Source: JAAERC01 sp032123495
Lineage (GTDB): Bacteria > Zixibacteria > MSB-5A5 > GN15 > PGXB01
DNA: 10,622 nt
Reading direction: 5' to 3'
Assembly: GCA_032123495.1 (NCBI GenBank)
Contig: JAQBFG010000264.1
Coordinates: 1-10,622, forward strand
How positions within the stretch are numbered: position 1 is the stretch's first letter; the number at the start of each line of letters is the position of its first letter. The notes under the pieces were generated by a model. That model did not search any database and was not told the origin of the DNA. It saw only the letters and a program-made list of their open reading frames with translations. Below, piece by piece: positions 5,419 to 10,622 of the stretch. The translations under genes were made by a program, and so were the position numbers.

Positions 5419-8400
5419 CTAAATAATTTCTGCTTTCTTTTGAAGATAAAAATCACTTTTTGCCTGATCAACAAAAGCTTCCAGCTTCGTTTCCTCCCCT
5501 GTATCCTGAAGCCCTTCATAACTGATATTCAACCAGGGAACACCGCCCAGATCATCGGCGATTTTAGACGACAGCGAGCTGACAATGGTTCCCGGCATAC
5601 AATTAAAAGGCATACAGTTAACGATACCGGTAGCGCCTTTGCCGACAAAATCAATCGCCTTGCCGATTGAAAGAGCTGCCTCTCCCCTGACTTCGACCGG
5701 CAGATAAGGTTGCGCATTTTTTAATATTTTTTCGATAGCCAGTTCGTCATCGATGGGGAATGATTTGGCAAACCTCCTGGCAATTTTATGTTCATCCCGG
5801 TGCTGGACGTACCCCTGAATTATCGAGCCAATCACCCCTTTTATGCGGCGGTAATTTATAGAATCGAGACGATAAGTAAGGGTCGTATAATTGATCCACT
5901 CGGTAAACACAGCAATCCTAACTTCACATCCAAGAGCTTCAAGCTTTTCTATCAGGCGATTGTTAGAATATCTGTTATTACGAAGATAAATTTCGCCAAC
6001 AAGTCCAATGATTGGTTTTATTGATTTTTTAACTGGGATATTCTTAAATGCCTGTCCGGCTTCCTCAGCCAACTCACGTATGCTGCCATTATTAACAATA
6101 ACAAGCTCAATATTTTTCAAGTATTTATTATAGACTTCTTCAGCCTCTCCCTTTTCGATCTCAAATGGTCTGACTTTTAAAAGTCCCTTGATAATACAAT
6201 CAACAAACACTGAACCTTTCCAGGCAACCCTCCGAAAATCGGTTTTCTCTAAAGCAAAATCTCCATAAGAAGTCCCTGAGTTTGGCGAATATATAGGGAT
6301 ATCCTTGTGTCCCAATTCGTCGAGGATAACCCGGTGCAACTGACTATATTGCCCAAAACGGCATGGGCCGTTGGCGCCAGGCATAAAAAACACTGCTCGA
6401 TTAGGATCAAAACCTTCGGAATTTATTTGGCGGATCATATCCCCGGTCGTCACAACACATGGAAAACATTCTTTTCCTGATGTAAATTTTTTCCCATAAA
6501 ACAAACTTTGTTCATCAGGGTCATCCATTACCACCGCATTCATGCCACATCTTTCAAAGGCGGCTCTGACCGCATAGGCATGGTCACACATCTTGGGAAT
6601 ATATAATATCTTATTGTCGGCCTTGAAACGCTTCTTCGCCGGGGAATATTCGGTAATCGGCTCTTTATATTCATAGTGTCTTAATGAATCCAAAAAGGCT
6701 TCTAACCGCGTTATCATTCCAGCGTCGGCCGAATGTTCGTCAAGTTCGAGCTGCAGGTATGGCTTCCCCGACATACTTTTTCTAAAAAAATGAGTAATAA
6801 ACGAATCGGGGCCACATCCAAACGAAGTTAAAAAGACAGCATACAAATTAGGATGGTTTCTGATAATATTTGCCGATGAAAGGATTTTTCTGCCATATAA
6901 CCAATACATCGATGATAAATCGTTGTGATGAATATCGAGTGTAAGAAAATCTATATGAATTACCTTTATTCCCATCTTTCTGATTTTTTTCGGTATCTCA
7001 AGCGAGAGACGGCGATCAAAGCCATTATATGGTCGACTGACAACAACCAGACATTTTTCGTCAGGCTGAAGATTTCCCAAAAACTCTTTTCCGGTCCGAA
7101 GCAAATTATCTCGGAACAGGTTATACGCCTTAAATCCTTTATCAACGGCGGTTTCCATTTCATCCTGCGATACATGTAACACTTTAGCTAATTGCCGCAT
7201 CTGTCTGTGCATCAATGTACTACTTTGCTGCAGATGAATTGGCTCGCCAATAAATTTAATGCCAATTTTATCGAAATCAAAACGCGCCTGAATCGAACTT
7301 GAAATAGATTGGACATATAAACAGATAGAACTTCCCTCTTCAGGGCTGTCTCCTTCGGTAAAACGGGTAAGACTTGGCAAAAAGATACAATCGACATTTT
7401 TGTTGATCAGATTCTGGATATGTCCATAAGCCATTTTTATTGGGAAACAAGTTTCAGCCGAGAATCTTTCAAGAGCCGATTCAACTATCTCCTGATTAGA
7501 GATATCACTATTAACTACTTTAAACCCAAGCGATTCGAAAATCGCTTTCCAGAAAGGATAATGTTCAAAAAAATGAAGAATCCGCGGAAATCCGACCCGG
7601 CCTCTGGTAAGTGTCTTTGGGTCGACATCGATATATCGTTTTAATAAATACTGTTGTCTGAGCTTGAAATAATCTACTGTCTCAAGAGTTTCAGATTTTT
7701 CTTTTATATCATATTTTTCGCACCGGCTGCCATAGTAAAGCGGCTCCTCATTCTCAAGTTCCACTTTCCTGATTTCGCATTGGTTATCGCAATCCTCGCA
7801 GGTGAAACTACTGACTGAATACTCCCTTTTTGACAGATCAAATCCTCGAAAATTGGTTTCTCCTCCGTTGTCTGCTTCCATCGCCAAAAGAGCGGTCCCA
7901 ATCGCACCAGTAATGTCATGGTGTGGAGGAACCGTTACTTTTTTCCCGATCATTTTTTCAAAAGCTGCCACAACCCCGCGATTCCAAGCAACCCCGCCCT
8001 GAAAAAAGATATTATCACCAATTTTTCGGTCGCCAACTACCTTAGTCAGATAATTAGATACGATTGAGTAGGCCAGCCCAGCGACAATATCATCAGTTTT
8101 GGCGCCTCGTCTTTGATGACTAACCAAATCTGATTCCATAAACACTGTGCATCGTTCACCACACCCAACCGGACATTCGGCCGAAAGCGCTCTATCTCCA
8201 AATTCCTTTTCAATATTGATTTCCAGTTTTTCGGCCTGTTCCTGGAGAAACGATCCGGTTCCGGCGGCGCAGGCTTTATTCATTTCAAAGTCGATCACGG
8301 TTTTATTTTGCAGTGAGATATATTTAGAATCCTGCCCGCCGATCTCAAAAATTGTATCAACATTGGGGTCAATATCTATTGCCGCAGTTGCTTGGGCGGT

Positions 8401-9600
8401 TATTTCATTTTTGACAATATCGGCGCCGACAAAATCACCAATCAGATATCTCCCCGATCCGGTGGTACCAACTCCAATAACTTTCACCATCTCGCCGATC
8501 TCATCACCGATCTCACCCAAACCACGTCTGACCGCCTCAATCGGCCGCCCCTCGGTCATAAGGTAACGCCGCGCAATAACTTTTTTGTTCTTGTCTATAA
8601 GGACCAGATTAGTTGAAAGAGAGCCAACATCCAGCCCAAGATAAACCTCAATATTTTTATTTTCTTTTTTCGATTCGGTTTTCGTAATGGAATAAAATTT
8701 AGAATCGGGATAATCAAAACTCAACCTATTAAGACCTGCTTCGGGCAGATTTCGATAATTCAAATATCCAGTAATTTTTTCGCTGTTGATATTTACAGGT
8801 TTATTATCCGAATTTGACCGCGCCAAAATTGCCGCACCAATAGCACCGATCACATTAAAATATTTGGGGATGATCAAGTCTTTTTCTTCTATATCGAGAA
8901 TATCTGTGAACGCCCTGACAACACCCGGGTTAGCCGCCACCCCGCCCTCAAAAGCAACCGGCGGGATAAATTTCTTGCCGCGAGCAATGCTGCTTTTAAA
9001 ATTCCTGGCGACCGCATAACACAATCCGGCGACAATCTCAAAATCGGGTGTTGCAATCTGCTGTAGATGAATCATATCCGACTTGGCAAAAACCGAACAC
9101 CGTCCGGCAATTCTTGGCGGGTTTTTTGATTTGAGCGCCATCTGCCCGAACTCTTTATCAATTGAGATTTTCAGGCGTCCCGCCTGTTGGTCCAAAAATG
9201 AACCGGTTCCGGCGGCACACAGATTGTTCATGCTGAAATCGACAACTACTTTCTTTTCTGGATCAAGCTGAATATACTTGGAGTCCTCGCCACCCATCTC
9301 TATGATTGATTGAACATTCGGCAAAAGAATATAGTTGGCCGAAGCAATGCAGGCGATTTCGCCAAAAGATAGTCCATCAAGGATATCCGCTCCGACTCTC
9401 CCTCCAATCCCGGTAAATCCGAGAAAGACCTCGTCTGATAAATAATCCTTGAAGCTACTATCGAGGAGTTCTTTTAAGATTTGAAACGGGCGACCATGAT
9501 AGCGACGATATTCAGTTTTGATAATATTTTGACGGTTATCGAGCACAGCCACTTTGACTGAAACCGATCCGATGTCTATGCCTATAGAACAATTATCCAC
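5419..9600 (-). CDS. Fused 2-hydroxyacyl-CoA dehydratase activase (two BadF/HgdC ATPase modules) with DUF2229/HgdB-like region
   Basis: This 1393-residue multidomain protein has four visible parts. Module 1 (about 3-262) and module 2 (319-573) are both ASKHA-fold ATPases of the BadF/BadG/BcrA/HgdC type. Their P-loop-like motifs are GIDIGSVSVKVAV and GLDVGSLSTNLVL, followed by EMGGEDSKYI and EIGGQDSKYI. Iron-sulfur cysteines are Cys128 and Cys168 in module 1, Cys444 and Cys484 in module 2. A cysteine-rich linker carries Cys601, 604, 608 and 627. From about 667 a DUF2229-type region follows (GRVGFPRILHFFEHYPFWK; ETCFPIK with Cys718). The C-terminal part is HgdB-like, with FGCGPDSF, GKECFPC, GANGPCRFGQY and NCMPFNCMPG. 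Known relatives use ATP hydrolysis to push a low-potential electron into a dehydratase-type iron-sulfur partner; here activator and acceptor-like parts share one chain. The start is GTG with a weak GAG site. No separate dehydratase subunits are nearby; the substrate is unknown. Confidence 0.9.
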   Translation of the reverse strand: MDNCSIGIDIGSVSVKVAVLDNRQNIIKTEYRRYHGRPFQILKELLDSSFKDYLSDEVFLGFTGIGGRVGADILDGLSFGEIACIASANYILLPNVQSIIEMGGEDSKYIQLDPEKKVVVDFSMNNLCAAGTGSFLDQQAGRLKISIDKEFGQMALKSKNPPRIAGRCSVFAKSDMIHLQQIATPDFEIVAGLCYAVARNFKSSIARGKKFIPPVAFEGGVAANPGVVRAFTDILDIEEKDLIIPKYFNVIGAIGAAILARSNSDNKPVNINSEKITGYLNYRNLPEAGLNRLSFDYPDSKFYSITKTESKKENKNIEVYLGLDVGSLSTNLVLIDKNKKVIARRYLMTEGRPIEAVRRGLGEIGDEIGEMVKVIGVGTTGSGRYLIGDFVGADIVKNEITAQATAAIDIDPNVDTIFEIGGQDSKYISLQNKTVIDFEMNKACAAGTGSFLQEQAEKLEINIEKEFGDRALSAECPVGCGERCTVFMESDLVSHQRRGAKTDDIVAGLAYSIVSNYLTKVVGDRKIGDNIFFQGGVAWNRGVVAAFEKMIGKKVTVPPHHDITGAIGTALLAMEADNGGETNFRGFDLSKREYSVSSFTCEDCDNQCEIRKVELENEEPLYYGSRCEKYDIKEKSETLETVDYFKLRQQYLLKRYIDVDPKTLTRGRVGFPRILHFFEHYPFWKAIFESLGFKVVNSDISNQEIVESALERFSAETCFPIKMAYGHIQNLINKNVDCIFLPSLTRFTEGDSPEEGSSICLYVQSISSSIQARFDFDKIGIKFIGEPIHLQQSSTLMHRQMRQLAKVLHVSQDEMETAVDKGFKAYNLFRDNLLRTGKEFLGNLQPDEKCLVVVSRPYNGFDRRLSLEIPKKIRKMGIKVIHIDFLTLDIHHNDLSSMYWLYGRKILSSANIIRNHPNLYAVFLTSFGCGPDSFITHFFRKSMSGKPYLQLELDEHSADAGMITRLEAFLDSLRHYEYKEPITEYSPAKKRFKADNKILYIPKMCDHAYAVRAAFERCGMNAVVMDDPDEQSLFYGKKFTSGKECFPCVVTTGDMIRQINSEGFDPNRAVFFMPGANGPCRFGQYSQLHRVILDELGHKDIPIYSPNSGTSYGDFALEKTDFRRVAWKGSVFVDCIIKGLLKVRPFEIEKGEAEEVYNKYLKNIELVIVNNGSIRELAEEAGQAFKNIPVKKSIKPIIGLVGEIYLRNNRYSNNRLIEKLEALGCEVRIAVFTEWINYTTLTYRLDSINYRRIKGVIGSIIQGYVQHRDEHKIARRFAKSFPIDDELAIEKILKNAQPYLPVEVRGEAALSIGKAIDFVGKGATGIVNCMPFNCMPGTIVSSLSSKIADDLGGVPWLNISYEGLQDTGEETKLEAFVDQAKSDFYLQKKAEII

Positions 9601-9630
9601 TGATTTCTCGCTTTAAATGTTTACTTGAGG

Positions 9631-9659
9631 TTAATACGCTGTTTTAGCTGATAATGCAA
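9631..9659 (-). promoter_or_regulatory. Candidate promoter of the activase fusion gene
   Basis: On the minus strand TTGCAT and TATTAA are separated by 17 nt. Transcription would begin about 24 nt before the GTG start at 9600. The match is moderate (three and four of six consensus bases), but it lies in the only upstream intergenic space, which is shared with divergent dtd. Confidence 0.33.
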
Positions 9660-9688
9660 TTATTAATTTTTTAAATGCACTAAATTCA

Positions 9689-9716
9689 TTGATAAATATT
9701 AAGAACTTGTTATTAT
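9689..9716 (+). promoter_or_regulatory. Promoter of dtd, placing the transcript start at or near the ATG
   Basis: TTGATA (9689-9694) and TATTAT (9711-9716) each match five of six sigma-70-type consensus bases, with a 16-nt spacer. The expected start of transcription, about 7 nt past the -10 box, falls on the dtd ATG at 9723. No Shine-Dalgarno site is visible. A leaderless dtd mRNA is the simplest reading. Confidence 0.5.
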
Positions 9717-9722
9717 TGCGGG

Positions 9723-10172
9723 ATGCGTCTGCTTATACAAAGAGTCAGTCAGGCCTCGGTTACGGCTGACAATAAAATAATTGGTCAGATTAACCGTGGC
9801 TTGCTTGTTTTGTGCGGTTTTAAAGAGGATGACACAAACGGCAATCTTGTGAAAATCGCCGAAAAATGCCTAAATCTGCGAGTTTTTGAAGATGACCAGG
9901 GGAAAATGAATCTTTCCCTATTAGATATATCCGGAGAGATTTTGGTTGTTTCTCAGTTTACGCTATACGCCAATTGTCGGAAAGGCAGGCGTCCCGGATT
10001 TAACGACAGCATGCCCCCCGACGATGCTGAAAAAATGTATGAACAGCTTATAATAAAATTTAAAGCAAGCGGCTTAAAGGTTGAGTCCGGAATCTTTGGC
10101 GCAAAAATGGATATTGCATTGAATAATGATGGCCCGGTTACAATAATGTTGGATGATGATGAATTATTTTAA
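9723..10172 (+). CDS. dtd: D-aminoacyl-tRNA deacylase
   Basis: This 149-residue protein is a complete, typical-length member of the DTD family, homodimeric cytoplasmic enzymes that hydrolyse the ester bond of D-aminoacyl-tRNAs and so keep D-amino acids (and mischarged glycine) out of proteins. The N-terminus MRLLIQRVSQASV is characteristic. The SQFTLYA motif is at 77-83 with Thr80, and the cross-subunit Gly-cisPro motif is NDGPVT at 135-140; both are intact. FGAKM (125-129) is also a family feature. The ATG at 9723 is preceded by no clear ribosome binding site but by a good promoter just upstream. The 3' end overlaps the start of the Maf gene in another frame, so the two form an operon. Both are housekeeping quality-control functions. 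Confidence 0.97.
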   Translation: MRLLIQRVSQASVTADNKIIGQINRGLLVLCGFKEDDTNGNLVKIAEKCLNLRVFEDDQGKMNLSLLDISGEILVVSQFTLYANCRKGRRPGFNDSMPPDDAEKMYEQLIIKFKASGLKVESGIFGAKMDIALNNDGPVTIMLDDDELF

Positions 10173-10622
10173 TCTTAATAAACTCCTTGCCGATTTTAGG
10201 TTGATTCTCGCCTCTGGTTCACCGCGGAGGGTGCGATTGCTCAAAGAAGCAGGTATTAAATTTGAGCAGATTATTCCCGGGATAGACGAGAATGGCGAAA
10301 GTTGGGAAAATCCGTATCAAGCGGCATCCGATCTGGCTCAAAAAAAAGCAATGGCGATAGCGCTAAAGGCTTCAAAAGACTCTATTGTTTTGGGATGTGA
10401 TACAATTGTTGTTATTGGCAATGAAGTCCTTGGTAAACCGGATTCTCCCAAAGAAGCGCTGGCAATGCTGACCAAATTATCAGGAAATCGCCATACTGTC
10501 TGCTCGGCAATTTCATTGCAGCAGGCCAACGGACCAGTCTTTACAGATTATGAATTGACCAATGTCTATTTTAATAAAATTGAAAAATCACGTTTAATTG
10601 AATATATTTCCACAAAAGAACC
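10153..10622 (+). CDS. maf: Maf-family nucleoside triphosphate pyrophosphatase, 5' part (runs off the window)
   Basis: The reading frame is open to the last base, showing about 157 residues of a protein normally near 190-200. Maf proteins hydrolyse non-canonical or specific nucleoside triphosphates (for example dTTP, UTP or modified NTPs) to monophosphates. The N-terminal signature RLILASGSPRR (16-26), the LAQKKA helix (61-66), and GCDTIVV followed by LGKP (81-96, Asp83 catalytic) are all present, as is KLSGNRHTVCSAISL. The start is uncertain: three consecutive ATGs at 10153, 10156 and 10159 lie inside the dtd coding sequence, about 14-20 bp before its stop, and a TTG at 10201 would match shorter Maf proteins. 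Overlap suggests translational coupling to dtd. The 3' end is cut only by the window edge. Confidence 0.93.
   Translation, partial: MMMNYFNLNKLLADFRLILASGSPRRVRLLKEAGIKFEQIIPGIDENGESWENPYQAASDLAQKKAMAIALKASKDSIVLGCDTIVVIGNEVLGKPDSPKEALAMLTKLSGNRHTVCSAISLQQANGPVFTDYELTNVYFNKIEKSRLIEYISTKE

Noticed and set aside
8147..8566. 139-codon plus-strand open frame
   Set aside because: It lies wholly antisense to the conserved activase coding sequence, in the region of module 2 motifs, and its translation has no recognisable domain.
10338..10529. 63-codon minus-strand open frame
   Set aside because: It is antisense to the conserved Maf motifs, including the catalytic Asp region.
1..10622. tRNA, rRNA, CRISPR arrays, insertion sequences, integrase or phage genes
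   Set aside because: No cloverleaf, repeat-spacer pattern, terminal inverted repeats or transposase-like reading frame was seen on either strand.

Overview
The window is about 10.6 kb of AT-rich bacterial chromosome, densely packed with genes. Most lie on the minus strand (139-9600). A truncated gene end sits on the plus strand at the left edge, and a divergent plus-strand pair sits at the right edge. The probable C-terminal outer-membrane strand at the left edge, the CcdA protein, the rhomboid with a charged cytoplasmic tail, and the very large CoA-dehydratase activase fusion suggest a diderm, probably anaerobic or facultative bacterium. A lineage near the FCB group or a related candidate phylum is possible, but this is a low-confidence inference because no rRNA or marker phylogeny is available here.

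Layout from left to right: (1) 2-106, the tail of a plus-strand gene, possibly a beta-barrel protein. (2) 139-1628, a two-gene minus-strand operon with a translationally coupled TTGA stop/start: a degenerate DUF2064-type sugar-transferase-like protein, then a creatininase-family hydrolase. (3) A hairpin terminator near 1690 closes the transcript upstream of it. That transcript runs 4890 to 1770 and carries a very short membrane ORF, a rhomboid protease, a receiver-domain protein with a long disordered tail, and CcdA. (4) A strong hairpin/T-run terminator at 4931-4969 ends the thioredoxin gene (4985-5308). (5) 5419-9600 is one 1393-codon gene in which two BadF/HgdC-type ATPase modules, a cysteine-rich linker and a DUF2229/HgdB-like dehydratase-type region are fused. 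(6) 9601-9722 is a divergent promoter region. (7) On the plus strand come dtd (D-aminoacyl-tRNA deacylase) and, overlapping it, the start of a Maf nucleotide pyrophosphatase that runs off the window.

The middle of the window has a thiol-redox theme: thioredoxin, CcdA (which carries electrons from thioredoxin across the membrane), and an activase with many conserved cysteines. The most interesting item is the short ORF at 4744-4890. After a good Shine-Dalgarno site it encodes a single-pass membrane peptide that reaches an in-frame UGA after 31 codons. It then stays open for 16 more codons to TAA, and a stem-loop with a GUC apical loop lies 23 nt after the UGA, the geometry expected of a bacterial SECIS. 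It may be a small membrane selenoprotein; this is a hypothesis, not a demonstrated recoding event.
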